Notes under the pieces: model-generated
Database searches by the model: none
Told to the model about the DNA's origin: nothing
The model's input: only the letters and a program-made list of their open reading frames with translations
Assembly (NCBI RefSeq): GCF_020531945.1
Contig: NZ_JAJATZ010000004.1
Location: 296,385-360,384 of the forward strand
DNA: 64,000 nucleotides
From: Loktanella gaetbuli
GTDB taxonomy: Bacteria; Pseudomonadota; Alphaproteobacteria; Rhodobacterales; Rhodobacteraceae
Direction: 5' to 3'
Part shown: positions 15,817-25,144 of the stretch, piece after piece
Numbering within the stretch: the stretch's first letter is position 1
How the letters are laid out: every line of letters starts with the position of its first letter
Position numbers and translations under genes: made by a program

Positions 15817-16185
15817 TCAAATCTTGAGGGCCGCCATTATGTCGTCTGCCAATGTGATCGGATCAAAGGGTTTCGCGATGACGGCCACGGCACCTTGGTC
15901 CAGCAAGGCCTGCTTTTCGACGGATTGCACCCGTGCGGTCATGAAAATCGCGGGCACATCGGACAGGGCAGGGTCCTTGCGCAGGGTGGCCAGTACCTCG
16001 GGTCCGGTCATGTTCGGCATCATCACGTCAAGCAAGAGGACATCAGGCGCGAAATCCGCTGCATGATCCACGGCCATTTGCCCGTCTGCACATTGCAGGA
16101 TTTCGAATTGTCCCGACATTCCCAGTGCGAGTTCGGCGATCTCGCGGATATCGGGGTCGTCTTCGGCGTGGAGAATTTTGATCAT
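15817..16185 (-). CDS. Single-domain response regulator (CheY-like)
   Basis: A 122-residue receiver domain without output. Key residues are present: acidic pair in HAEDDPDI, Asp53 in VLLLDVMMPN, Thr in IFMTAR and Lys in IAKPFD. Such proteins act by binding a partner or as a phosphate sink or intermediate. It lies 4 bp downstream of the soluble histidine kinase gene on the same strand, so that kinase is its likely phosphodonor. It is convergent with the Hpt gene. Confidence 0.9.
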   Translation of the reverse strand: MIKILHAEDDPDIREIAELALGMSGQFEILQCADGQMAVDHAADFAPDVLLLDVMMPNMTGPEVLATLRKDPALSDVPAIFMTARVQSVEKQALLDQGAVAVIAKPFDPITLADDIMAALKI

Positions 16186-16189
16186 GATG

Positions 16190-17275
16190 CTACTTGTCCT
16201 CGTCGCTTGGCGATGCGTCTGCCAGTGTGATTGTCACGGTGGTGCCCTGATCCTGTGTGCTGGACAGTGCAATGCTGCCGTCATGCGATTCGATGATCGT
16301 TTTCACGATGGCCAGACCCAACCCCGTACTGCCCGAACGGTTGCGATGAATTGATCCTGCCTGATTGAACCGTTCAAAAATCGTTTCCAGCGCATCCGCG
16401 GGGATACCGATCCCCCTGTCCGTGACATTGATCCGGTGTGACCCGTCGTCTTGGGTAAAGAGCACGATGGTGATCGTCCCACCCTTGTGAGAGAATTTGC
16501 AGGCATTCGAGATCAGGTTGGTCATGACCTGGTGCATGCGATCAGCATCCAGCAGCGCCATGGCCGGATTGTCCGGCATGTCACAGATGACGTTCACACC
16601 ATAGCCTTGGGCGAAATCGGCGTTCGCCTCGCAGGCCGCATCGATGACCGCGCGCAGATCCGTCGGAACCATGTCAAAGGTCATGTTGCCGCTGGACATT
16701 TTTTCGAGGTCCAGGATGTCGTTGACCAGCAGCATCAGCCTGCCGACGTTGCGATGTGCGATATCCAGCAGTTTGCGGGTCTGGTCGGTGATCGGGCCGG
16801 ATGCGCCTGACAGCGCCAGACCAAGTGCGCCCTTGACCGACGTGAGCGGTGTGCGCAGCTCGTGACTGACGGTTGCCACGAAATCATCGCTCAGGCCTGA
16901 TGACCCAGCCTGACGGTTGCGCAAGATCAACAAGAAGGGCGCCTCGTCATAGAGACCGCACCGCTGATATTCGATGCAATAGAGCTGACCCGCGTAGCTG
17001 ACATGCGCTTCACTCCGGGAGGTCTGCTGTCTTGCAAGCGCGGCCTTCAGCGCGTCCTGACCGGTCTGGAATGGAATTGATGTGAGGGTTCTGGTGCCAA
17101 CTTCGGTCGCGTCAAACAGAGCGCGTGCCGCAGCGTTCATGTAGATGATCGTGTCGCGGTCCGCCGCCAATCCGATGACCGGATCGGACAATGTGTCCAA
17201 CAATGACGAAGATCCAAAGGAATATTCCTGGGCCGCAAAGCCGAGGGCGGTAACGGTCGAAAAATTACTCGTCAT
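16190..17275 (-). CDS. Soluble PAS-containing sensor histidine kinase
   Basis: About 361 residues without membrane helix. A PAS-like region (about 20-120; DTLSDPVIGLAADRDTIIYM) is followed by the HisKA dimerisation domain with H-box VATVSHELRTPLTSVKGALG and the HATPase_c domain with N-box NLISNACKFS, G1 DRGIGIP, F-box and G2 GSTGLGLAIVK. All catalytic motifs are intact, so it should autophosphorylate in response to a cytoplasmic signal sensed by the PAS domain. A TTG at 17278 also could start the frame, but ATG at 17275 with GGAAG upstream is preferred. The receiver gene follows at once; the H-box closely resembles that of the hybrid kinase upstream, which suggests a duplication. Confidence 0.92.
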   Translation of the reverse strand: MTSNFSTVTALGFAAQEYSFGSSSLLDTLSDPVIGLAADRDTIIYMNAAARALFDATEVGTRTLTSIPFQTGQDALKAALARQQTSRSEAHVSYAGQLYCIEYQRCGLYDEAPFLLILRNRQAGSSGLSDDFVATVSHELRTPLTSVKGALGLALSGASGPITDQTRKLLDIAHRNVGRLMLLVNDILDLEKMSSGNMTFDMVPTDLRAVIDAACEANADFAQGYGVNVICDMPDNPAMALLDADRMHQVMTNLISNACKFSHKGGTITIVLFTQDDGSHRINVTDRGIGIPADALETIFERFNQAGSIHRNRSGSTGLGLAIVKTIIESHDGSIALSSTQDQGTTVTITLADASPSDEDK

Positions 17276-17394
17276 CAATACTTCCTATTCTTCCGGAATG
17301 AACGGCAGTAAATTTGCCGCTGTTTCCTCAAATCAATTTTTCAAATAAATATGCCCAAAGAATGGCTGTTAATGTGCATGTTCGTGAATTGGCT

Positions 17395-20300
17395 TTAGGC
17401 GACGTCACGCAGTTGCATGACGACCTGTTCGACGCATTTACGTGATTTCGTCAGCGACAGGCTGATCCGCGTGTCGATATGCTGGCGGTCGTGCGATGAC
17501 AGGACGACAAATCGGGCCTGCGGCTGCGCATCAACGAGGGCATCGACCACTTCGGCTGCGTCCCCGTCCTTGAGTTCCCAGTCAATGATCACGGTGTCAA
17601 AAAGTCCGTCGAACATCGCCTTGCGGACCTCTGCCAGTGATTGCACGACCTGCACATCGGCAAAGTCCTGCAAGCTCAGTTTCAGGATTTCAGCAAAGTC
17701 TTTGTCATCCTCCAGATGCAGAATGCGTTTGCGCACATTGTTTTTTGGCCGGACGATCTGAATGTCCGCCGGGGCAAGGCCATCCGCGATGGGGCAGGTG
17801 AACCAGAATTCCGTGCGGCCAGGCATGCTATCGAAACCGATCTGGCCGCCCATGCTCTCGACGATCTGGCGTGAAATGTTCAGGCCCAGACCGGTGCCGC
17901 CCTTGGTGCGGGTGTCAGAACTGTCGGCCTGCGAGAACGGCTTGAAAATATGGGCACGAAAGCTGTCGGGCACGCCTGGGCCAAGGTCGGTCACGCTGAA
18001 CCGCAGGTCGCTGCCCCGGCGACTGAGGCCAAGCACGACCTGCGATCCCAGCGGGGCGTATTTGCAGGCATTCGACAACAGGTTCGTCAGCACTTGCAAA
18101 ACGCGGTCCACATCCGCCTGGACCATGGCACCGCGGGTGTCGTCCTGAACCCGCAATGATACGCCGTGGCGTTCGGCGTAGGGGGCATTCTGTTCGATTG
18201 CCTGTTGCGCCATCAGAACACCCACTTGCGGTCTGATATCGAAATCCAGCTTGCCGGCACCGATCTTCTCGAGGTCCAGAATGTCGTTCACGAGGTAGAT
18301 CAACCGGTCCACGTTCGACTGGGCAATATCCAGCAGGCGCGGGGGGGCGTTCGGCCCGGCCTTGGCCATCAGGCCAAGCGCGCCTTTGATCGACGTCAGT
18401 GGTGTGCGCAATTCATGACTCACGGTGGCCACGAATTCGGACTTGATGCGCGCGGCTTCTTTTTCCTGGGTCACGTCGCTGATCTGCATGACAAACAGGT
18501 CTGTGCGGGCATTCGGGTCGGGGGCCCAGGATACCTTGACCACGCCCCAGCGAATTTCGCCGTTGGGCTGGGTGATCTTGTGTTCGCCACGATAGGTCTT
18601 TTCGGTGCAACCTTGCAGGTTGATGACCGCACGCACGATTTCCGCCCCCTCGGCGGGGCCGAACAAGTCGCTGAGCTGCATTTGAGACAGTTCCGCGCGG
18701 CTGCGCCCGGTCAGGCTGGCCATTGCGCCGTTCGGGTCGGTCAAGCTGCCGTCCCCGTCGATGATGACCATGCTGACAGGTGCATGTGCCTGCGCCAGAC
18801 GGATGCGCTCCTCGCTGGCCTGAAGAGCATCCTGCAAGTCGCGCTGGGCCTGAATGTCGGTCTGCGCACCGATCAGTCGCAGTGCGTTTCCCTCTGCATC
18901 ACGTTCCACCACGACGGCATCTGATTTCATGTAGCGCCATGTCCCGTCGTCGAATTTGACACGGAACTCGCTGATCGACCGGGGGGTCAGGCCAGCGATA
19001 CAGTCACGATCAGCCGCTTCCAGTTGGTCGATATCATCGGGGTGGATGCGTGATTTGAAGATGTGCTGCACCTGGTCCATCGGCACGTCGCTGTCGATCT
19101 CCATAAGGCGACGCCAGGTATCCGAAACGATCGACGTCTGCGTCACGAGGTTGACGTCGAACACACCGATGTCGGCACCACTGAGTGCGAGGTTCCAGCG
19201 TGCCTCGGTCTTGCGCAGCTTTTCCGCGCTCTCGGTCTGTGCGGTGACGTCGCGCAGAATGACGGTATGCCGTATTTCACCATTCGCCGCCCGCCAGGTG
19301 TTTCGCTGCAATTCCAGATAGAGTGTCTGGCCGCCGTGCAGCGCGTATGTCGCCTCGGCGAATGTCCAATCGTTTGTCAGGCCCTGCGTGGTGAGCAGGT
19401 CCCGCAGGCGCTGCCCTTCAAGCGTATCGTCGTTCATTCCCAAGAGCGCCTTGGCGGCCGTGTTGGCCGATATGATCCGGCCCTGCTGGTTCAGCACCAG
19501 AACGCCGAATACAGCGTTGTCGACGATCGCGCGGTTGCGGTCCTCGTTCGAAATGATCTGGCGGTTCGCCAGTATTTCCGATTTTGTAATGGCCGACACG
19601 TAGCCGATCAGCAGGAGCGTGATAAACGCCCCCCCCGCCAGCACGAGCCACGCCACATGGTGGCCCTGCGCTTGTGAAAACTGGGGTGTGCTGGCCCACA
19701 CGATGTTCCACTGACGACCAAAGACCCGCAGGCTCGCACTGCGTGAATAGGCCGCCTCTTCCGAGGCGTGCTGACCGAAAATCGGCGTGTCGGGGTCGGC
19801 GGAATCGTAGATGGTGATGTTGAACATCTGGTCCTGACCGGCGGTCAATCCGGTCAGCAGATTTTCCGCAAAGATCGGGGCATAGACCCAGTCGACAAAT
19901 GCGGCACGCCGTTCCATCAGTGTTTCGCGCGGCATGCCCACCGCGTACCGGGGCCGCAGCATCAGGAAACCGACCTGATCATTGCCGCCCTGGACCAGCA
20001 CGAGAGGCCCGGTCAATTTGGTCATGCCGTGATTGCGGGCGTTGACTGCGGCCGTGTAGCGGTTGACCTCAAAGGCGATATCCAATCCACGCGCCTTGGC
20101 ATTTGGTTCGTAGGGTTCGATGTGTCGAATGACCATCTTTTCAGAGCGCTCCCGGATCGGGTGGATCACGAGTTCGCCGACATTGTCCTGACGCGCTGCA
20201 TTCAGGAATTCCGTCAGATTGTCGCGGTTAACCGGCTGAATCAGTCCGATGCCGGACACGGCAGGCAGGTTGCGCGAAATATCGAGTGAGTTGACGTAGT

Positions 20301-20532
20301 CGACCCAGTCCTGCTGGGTGACGTCGTCAGAGGCATTCAACAAACCAGCGACACCATCCAGTGCCAATGCCACCGCTGCTAAACGTTGCAAAATAGCTGT
20401 TTCGCTGTCGGCAGTGATCGATTCAAAAGCGGTCGCGGTGCGTTTGCTGGCCAGATCGTAGGTTAGCCACGTCGTAAAGATCGTCAGCGCAATTGTGACC
20501 GGTATGGCCAGTTGTCGGATAGACGTCTGCAT
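17395..20532 (-). CDS. CHASE-domain hybrid sensor histidine kinase
   Basis: A 1045-residue membrane sensor. A helix near residues 7-26 (LAIPVTIALTIFTTWLTYDL), a periplasmic CHASE domain (about 60-280, including VSGIGLIQPVNRDNLTEFL) and a second helix near 295-315 (AWLVLAGGAFITLLLIGYVS) form the sensor. Three PAS-type regions follow (VLVLNQQGRIISANTAAKAL; the PAC-containing middle unit; MVIIDGDGSLTDPNGAMASL). Then come HisKA with VATVSHELRTPLTSIKG, HATPase_c (NLLSNACKYA, DLGPGVP, GGTGLGLNIS) and a C-terminal receiver (LHLEDDKDF, VIIDWELKDGD, LTKSRK) with an intact phospho-Asp. A hybrid kinase needs an Hpt partner; one is encoded 2 kb away. CHASE domains sense small extracellular molecules; the ligand is unknown. 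Confidence 0.92.
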   Translation of the reverse strand: MQTSIRQLAIPVTIALTIFTTWLTYDLASKRTATAFESITADSETAILQRLAAVALALDGVAGLLNASDDVTQQDWVDYVNSLDISRNLPAVSGIGLIQPVNRDNLTEFLNAARQDNVGELVIHPIRERSEKMVIRHIEPYEPNAKARGLDIAFEVNRYTAAVNARNHGMTKLTGPLVLVQGGNDQVGFLMLRPRYAVGMPRETLMERRAAFVDWVYAPIFAENLLTGLTAGQDQMFNITIYDSADPDTPIFGQHASEEAAYSRSASLRVFGRQWNIVWASTPQFSQAQGHHVAWLVLAGGAFITLLLIGYVSAITKSEILANRQIISNEDRNRAIVDNAVFGVLVLNQQGRIISANTAAKALLGMNDDTLEGQRLRDLLTTQGLTNDWTFAEATYALHGGQTLYLELQRNTWRAANGEIRHTVILRDVTAQTESAEKLRKTEARWNLALSGADIGVFDVNLVTQTSIVSDTWRRLMEIDSDVPMDQVQHIFKSRIHPDDIDQLEAADRDCIAGLTPRSISEFRVKFDDGTWRYMKSDAVVVERDAEGNALRLIGAQTDIQAQRDLQDALQASEERIRLAQAHAPVSMVIIDGDGSLTDPNGAMASLTGRSRAELSQMQLSDLFGPAEGAEIVRAVINLQGCTEKTYRGEHKITQPNGEIRWGVVKVSWAPDPNARTDLFVMQISDVTQEKEAARIKSEFVATVSHELRTPLTSIKGALGLMAKAGPNAPPRLLDIAQSNVDRLIYLVNDILDLEKIGAGKLDFDIRPQVGVLMAQQAIEQNAPYAERHGVSLRVQDDTRGAMVQADVDRVLQVLTNLLSNACKYAPLGSQVVLGLSRRGSDLRFSVTDLGPGVPDSFRAHIFKPFSQADSSDTRTKGGTGLGLNISRQIVESMGGQIGFDSMPGRTEFWFTCPIADGLAPADIQIVRPKNNVRKRILHLEDDKDFAEILKLSLQDFADVQVVQSLAEVRKAMFDGLFDTVIIDWELKDGDAAEVVDALVDAQPQARFVVLSSHDRQHIDTRISLSLTKSRKCVEQVVMQLRDVA

Positions 20533-20659
20533 CGCAACCCCTTGTTTCGGGAATTCGTTTCCCGTTGCAACTTACGGTAGTGATACCGCGCGGCTGTGGC
20601 AGACGGTTTGCCGGATCATTATGACTTTTTTCGGACCTGTGGCGGGCACGCACAATCAT

Positions 20660-22015
20660 TTATCCGGATTTGGTGCCAACCTCGGGATTTGGCGGCAATC
20701 TTTTGTGGATCAACGCCATGACATCGACCTGCGCACCCAGACGTGCGGCCAACAGGAACACGCCGCCGAATTTGCGTTGCAGCAACAGGACCTCGATCGG
20801 AAGCGGGGGCGGTACAAATCCGGCTTCGGCGAGGGCCACGCCCTCGGCTTGCATCTGGCGGGACATGCTGCGGTCGCTGAAATCGTATCGCGATGCGTGA
20901 CCCAGCGCGGCAAAGACCGTTCGCATCATCATCAGGATGCGGTCGCGGTGATCGTCGGCGGTCTGTGCCGTCAGAAATCCGATGTCGCGCGCCGCTTGCG
21001 ACATTGCATCGACGTCATCGCGCAGACCTGCGCTGATCAAATGGGCGTAATTCCGGGCGGTCTGGGCGGAAATGGCCTGCGCCGCGCCGAAATCCAGCAA
21101 TATGATCCGGCCCGTGCCCTGATCATATTGGTAATTCGCGAAATTCGGATCGGTCTGCATATGACCAAAGACGAACAATTCCTGCAGTGTCAGGTCGATC
21201 AGGTCTGCGGCAACCCGGTCACGCACCTGCTGCGGCTGATCGAGGATGCTTTCGACCGGAACGCCTGTGACGAAATCCATGCTCAGGATCTGCGGCGTGC
21301 TCCAGTCGGCATGACATCGCGGCACGACGAAACGCGTATCATCCTCCAGCAAATCGCCGAACCGGGTCAACTGGCCTGCCTCGCGGGCGTAATCGGTTTC
21401 CTGGTGTAGCTGATTGCGGGCCTCGGCCAGATAGGGGCCCAGGTCGAACCCCTTGGGCAACAGTCCGGACATGCGCATCAACGCGCCCACATTGGCAACA
21501 TCGCTGTCGATGCTGTCGGCCACGCCGGGATATTGCACCTTGATCGCCAGATCGCGCCCGTCGCGCAGTTGCGCCCTGTGCACCTGCCCGATCGAGGCCG
21601 CGGCAATGGGTCTGACATCAAAGGATTTGAACTGCGCCAGCCAGTCGGTCGGCCACTGGGTATTTAGGACCTTTTTCAACTGGGCGGGCGGCATGTAATG
21701 GGCATCGTCGCGCAACCGCGCCATGATCTGCGACAATTCCGGCGGCAGAACATCGCCGGTGTCCATCGAGATGAGCTGCCCCATCTTCATCGCCGCACCG
21801 CGCATCTTGGCCAGCTGGTCCGCGACCCGGGTCATGTTCGCAGGCGTCAGCATCAGACCGCGCAAGGTCGGGCGCTGACCGCGACCCAGTTGTGCAGCAC
21901 CGTTTACCGCCATGTTGCCCGCGATTCCGGCTGTCATCGATCCCAGACGGCCCAACCGGGACAACCGGTGGGCAGGCACGGACAGCGGGCGGGATGTCTT
22001 GGGATCATTGCGCAT
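20660..22015 (-). CDS. ABC1/AarF (UbiB) family atypical kinase
   Basis: A 451-residue atypical protein kinase-like protein. Characteristic motifs are present: KMRGAAMKMGQLISMDTGD (the KxGQ motif that replaces the glycine-rich loop), PIAAASIGQVHRAQLRDGRD (A-rich loop), LAIKVQYPG (invariant lysine), the QETDYAREA helix, and ILLDFGAAQ (DFG metal site). Members are needed for ubiquinone synthesis (UbiB) or have other lipid-related roles; the protein lacks a clear membrane anchor, and ubiB itself is often elsewhere in this group, so it may be a paralogue (ADCK-type) rather than UbiB. It is a single gene between the hybrid kinase and tRNA-Glu on the same strand. Confidence 0.88.
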   Translation of the reverse strand: MRNDPKTSRPLSVPAHRLSRLGRLGSMTAGIAGNMAVNGAAQLGRGQRPTLRGLMLTPANMTRVADQLAKMRGAAMKMGQLISMDTGDVLPPELSQIMARLRDDAHYMPPAQLKKVLNTQWPTDWLAQFKSFDVRPIAAASIGQVHRAQLRDGRDLAIKVQYPGVADSIDSDVANVGALMRMSGLLPKGFDLGPYLAEARNQLHQETDYAREAGQLTRFGDLLEDDTRFVVPRCHADWSTPQILSMDFVTGVPVESILDQPQQVRDRVAADLIDLTLQELFVFGHMQTDPNFANYQYDQGTGRIILLDFGAAQAISAQTARNYAHLISAGLRDDVDAMSQAARDIGFLTAQTADDHRDRILMMMRTVFAALGHASRYDFSDRSMSRQMQAEGVALAEAGFVPPPLPIEVLLLQRKFGGVFLLAARLGAQVDVMALIHKRLPPNPEVGTKSG

Positions 22016-22112
22016 GGCAGACAGTTAGCCGTGTGTTGCGACACGACAATCAGATACCGCGCTGCGGCCTGCGACAAATTCGCAAACTGTCTGAAAAATC
22101 TGGGGAAAACCG

Positions 22113-22187
22113 TGGCAGCCCGTAGGGGAATCGAACCCCTCTTTCCAGGTTGAAAACCTGGCGTCCTAACCGATAGACGAACGGGCC
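22113..22187 (-). tRNA. tRNA-Glu (anticodon UUC)
   Basis: On the minus strand acceptor GGCCCGT pairs with ACGGGCT, the anticodon stem-loop is CCAGG-TTTTCAA-CCTGG (TTC), the T arm is GAGGGG-type with TTCGATT loop, and discriminator G plus CCA complete 75 nt. It decodes GAA/GAG. Confidence 0.95.
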
Positions 22188-22202
22188 ACGCTTGGTGAGG
22201 GC

Positions 22203-22231
22203 CTTTTAGGCAAGCCGCGGGGTGGGGGCAA
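22203..22231 (-). promoter_or_regulatory. Sigma-70 type promoter of tRNA-Glu
   Basis: On the minus strand TTGCCC (22231-22226), a 17-bp spacer and TAAAAG (22208-22203) lie upstream of the tRNA 5' end at 22187. Confidence 0.5.
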
Positions 22232-22252
22232 GAGACATTTTGCACCCTTTTG

Positions 22253-24028
22253 CTAAAAAGTTTCGACCGCCCCTACGTCAGCTGCTGCGGCGTCCTCGAG
22301 ACGCAGTTGTGGTGACGTGCGGCCCTGCCATGTGTTGATTTCCAGCTTGCCGGCCAGGTGAAAACGCGCACCGCCGTGGCCTGCCAGCGCAGGCCCCATT
22401 GGGCCATCCATCGCGCCAAAGGCAATCGCGTCGATACGGGTTCCCAGACCGTCGCCAAAGGTGATTTTCAGGTGGCCGGTGCCGACGGGTTTGGCAAAGA
22501 GAATCTGGCTGTCGGGAAAGGCAAAGCGCGGTGCGGGCGCACCCGCGCCAAAGGGACCCGCCTGTTCGATCTGGCGGATCAGGTCCACCGTCGCAGCACC
22601 GGGCATCAGCACGCCATCAAGGCGCAGGTCGGCGGGTCCCAATGCGCCGGCACCTTGCCGGTCGAGCAGGGTCGCGATGCGGTCAATCGCGGCCTCCAGC
22701 CTGTCCTCTGCCACGGTCAGTCCCGCGGCCATCTTGTGACCGCCGCCTTTCAGCAGCAGGCCCTCGGCCGCGACGCGCTGAATGACGGCACCAAGGTCAA
22801 TGCCGCTGACGGACCGGCCAGACCCCTTGCCGATGCCATCATCCAGCCCGATGACGATGGCGGGACGGTTCGTCGCCTCTTTCAGTCTGGCGGCCACGAT
22901 GCCGACGACGCCGGGGTGCCAGCCTGCGCCTGCGGCCCAGACCAGCGGCGCATCCAGGCCGCGTGCCGTGGCCTGTTCCAGTGCCACCTCGCGGACACGT
23001 GCCTCGATGTCGCGTCGTTCCGTGTTCAGCAGGTCCAGCCGTTCGGCCAGCGCCTGCGCCTCGTGTGGGTCGTCCGTCGCCAGAAGGCGGGCACCGAGGT
23101 CAGCCGCACCGATGCGACCGCCTGCGTTGACCCGTGGACCCAGCAAAAACCCCAGGTGATGCGATGTGGGGGCCTGATCCAGCCCGGCCACATCCGCCAG
23201 TGCCGTGATGCCAACCCGGTCGCGGCGTGCCATGACCACCAGCCCCTGCCGCACCAGCGCACGGTTCACGCCGACCAATGGTGCCACATCGGCCACGGTC
23301 GCCAGGGCCACCAGATCCAGCATCGCCATCAGGTCGGGACCGCTTGCGCCGTCTGATTTCATCAGGCGGTTCACCTCGACCAGCAGCAGGAACACCACGG
23401 ATGCAGCGCACAAGTGGGCCAACTTGCCGTCCTCGTCCTGCCGGTTCGGGTTCACCACGGCAACGGCGGGGGGCAGTGTATCCGTCCCCAGGTGGTGATC
23501 CAGCACGATCACGTCTGCGCCTCGGGCCGCAGCAATCGGACCATGGGACAGCGTTCCGCAATCGACGCAGACGATCAGATCATGCTCGCGGGCCAGCGCC
23601 GCCATCGCAGCATCGTTGGGGCCATAGCCTTCGTCGATGCGGTCCGGAATATAGAGTGTGGCACGCAGGCCCATCTGGCGCAGCCAGACCAGCAGAAGTG
23701 CGGCGGATGACCCGCCATCCACGTCGTAGTCCGCAAAGATCGCGATACGTTCCTTGGCCTTGACCGCCGCCAGAAACCGCGCTGCGGCGACATCCATATC
23801 GCGCAGGCTGCGGGGATCCGGCAGCAGGTCGCGCAAGGTCGGTGCAAGAAACCCTGCCGCCTCTTCGGGGGGGACGCCGCGCCGCACCAGCGTGCGACAG
23901 AGCGCAGGCCGCAGTGATGTGAGCTGCGCCATCGCCTCTGACTGGCGGTCTTCCTCGGCACCGGGGCCGATCCAGCGCCGTCCGGTCAAGGATGCATCGA
24001 CGCCGAGATAGGCGGCTATTGTGGTCAT
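22253..24028 (-). CDS. recJ: Single-stranded-DNA-specific exonuclease RecJ
   Basis: A 591-residue DHH-superfamily 5'-3' exonuclease acting in recombinational and mismatch repair. DHH core: IFADYDVDGGSSAALLLVWL (motif I; DYDVDG binds metal), LIVCVDCGTL (motif II/III region) and DVIVLDHHLGTDTLP (DHH). The DHHA1 part ends with LLKGGGHKMAAGLTVAEDRL, and an OB domain forms the last 120 residues (LDGVLMPGAATVDLIRQIEQ). Length and motif order are as in E. coli RecJ (577). It follows glpX by about 57 bp and probably belongs to a hom-glpX-recJ transcription unit, a conserved order in this group as I recall. Confidence 0.97.
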   Translation of the reverse strand: MTTIAAYLGVDASLTGRRWIGPGAEEDRQSEAMAQLTSLRPALCRTLVRRGVPPEEAAGFLAPTLRDLLPDPRSLRDMDVAAARFLAAVKAKERIAIFADYDVDGGSSAALLLVWLRQMGLRATLYIPDRIDEGYGPNDAAMAALAREHDLIVCVDCGTLSHGPIAAARGADVIVLDHHLGTDTLPPAVAVVNPNRQDEDGKLAHLCAASVVFLLLVEVNRLMKSDGASGPDLMAMLDLVALATVADVAPLVGVNRALVRQGLVVMARRDRVGITALADVAGLDQAPTSHHLGFLLGPRVNAGGRIGAADLGARLLATDDPHEAQALAERLDLLNTERRDIEARVREVALEQATARGLDAPLVWAAGAGWHPGVVGIVAARLKEATNRPAIVIGLDDGIGKGSGRSVSGIDLGAVIQRVAAEGLLLKGGGHKMAAGLTVAEDRLEAAIDRIATLLDRQGAGALGPADLRLDGVLMPGAATVDLIRQIEQAGPFGAGAPAPRFAFPDSQILFAKPVGTGHLKITFGDGLGTRIDAIAFGAMDGPMGPALAGHGGARFHLAGKLEINTWQGRTSPQLRLEDAAAADVGAVETF

Positions 24029-24085
24029 GCGGTGTCCTGCCTGATCTGGTCATCCGGCCGGGGGGCCGGGCAGGGACGTCCTACC

Positions 24086-25051
24086 CTAGCTGACCGGGCG
24101 ACGATAGCGCATTTGCCGGATCGATCCGCTGCGCGACCGCATCAACAGGGTCTCGACCGATACGAAATTTCCCTCGCGGCGTACGCCTGCCAGCAGGCTG
24201 CCGTCGGTGACACCCGTCGCGGCAAAGATTACATCGTCAGTCACCATGTCGTCACGGTCGTAGACACGGTCGAAATCGGTGATTCCGGCCTTGGTGGCGC
24301 GGCCGCGTTCGTCGTCGTTGCGGAACATTAGACGGCCCATGATCTGCCCGCCAAGGCATTTGAGTGCCGCTGCCGCCAGCACACCCTCGGGTGCGCCGCC
24401 CGATCCCATGTACATGTCGATTCCCGTGCGGGTGCTGTCCGCGCAATGCATCACGCCAGCCACATCGCCATCGGTGATCAGTCGGATGGCAGCCCCCGTG
24501 GACCGGATCGCCTGAATCATATCCTCGTGCCGGGGGCGTTCCAGCACGCAGACGGTGATTTCCGCAGGCTTGCAGCCCTTGGCCTTGGCCAGTGCCTTGA
24601 CCCGCGTGGCCGGGTCCATGTCCAGTGTCACGACACCGGCGGCATAGCCCGGACCCACGGCCAGTTTGTCCATGTAGACATCGGGCGCATGCAGCATCGA
24701 CCCGCGCGGCCCCATGGCAATGACAGCCAGCGCATTGGCCATGTCCTTGGCGGTCAGCGTGGTCCCTTCCAGTGGATCAAGCGCGATATCGACGGCAGGA
24801 CCGGCACCGGTGCCGACGTCCTCTCCGATGTAGAGCATGGGGGCCTCATCGCGTTCGCCTTCGCCGATGACGACGGTGCCGGCGATGGCAAGACGGTTGA
24901 GTTCGCAGCGCATTGCATCGACCGCGGCCTGATCCGCTGCCTTTTCGTCGCCCCGTCCGATCAGGGAATGACAGGCGATCGCGGCGGCCTCTGATACGCG
25001 GGCCAGCGCAAGGGACAGCATTCGGTCGTCAAAGGTCGCAGCATCGGTCAT
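24086..25051 (-). CDS. glpX: Class II fructose-1,6-bisphosphatase GlpX
   Basis: A 321-residue lithium-sensitive phosphatase of gluconeogenesis (in phototrophic relatives sometimes also sedoheptulose bisphosphatase). GEGERDEAPMLYIGE and ALDPLEGTTLTAKD are the metal and phosphate binding motifs; GSGGAPEGVLAAAALKCLGG follows. The open frame extends upstream, but an AGGAAG site 6-10 bases before the ATG at 25051 and the family start MTDAATFDDRMLSLALARVS fix the start. It is between hom and recJ on the same strand. Confidence 0.95.
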   Translation of the reverse strand: MTDAATFDDRMLSLALARVSEAAAIACHSLIGRGDEKAADQAAVDAMRCELNRLAIAGTVVIGEGERDEAPMLYIGEDVGTGAGPAVDIALDPLEGTTLTAKDMANALAVIAMGPRGSMLHAPDVYMDKLAVGPGYAAGVVTLDMDPATRVKALAKAKGCKPAEITVCVLERPRHEDMIQAIRSTGAAIRLITDGDVAGVMHCADSTRTGIDMYMGSGGAPEGVLAAAALKCLGGQIMGRLMFRNDDERGRATKAGITDFDRVYDRDDMVTDDVIFAATGVTDGSLLAGVRREGNFVSVETLLMRSRSGSIRQMRYRRPVS

Positions 25052-25144
25052 CGGATCTTCCTGTGTTGTGCGGGCGCGACCTAGCCCGTGCAACATGACA
25101 TCAGCAAGACCGTGAACGCTAACAATCGCCGACGATCCTCGCCG

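Noticed and set aside
20660..22015. Naming the AarF-like gene ubiB
   Set aside because: The kinase-like motifs are shared by all ABC1 proteins; no C-terminal membrane helices and no ubi neighbours support UbiB specifically.
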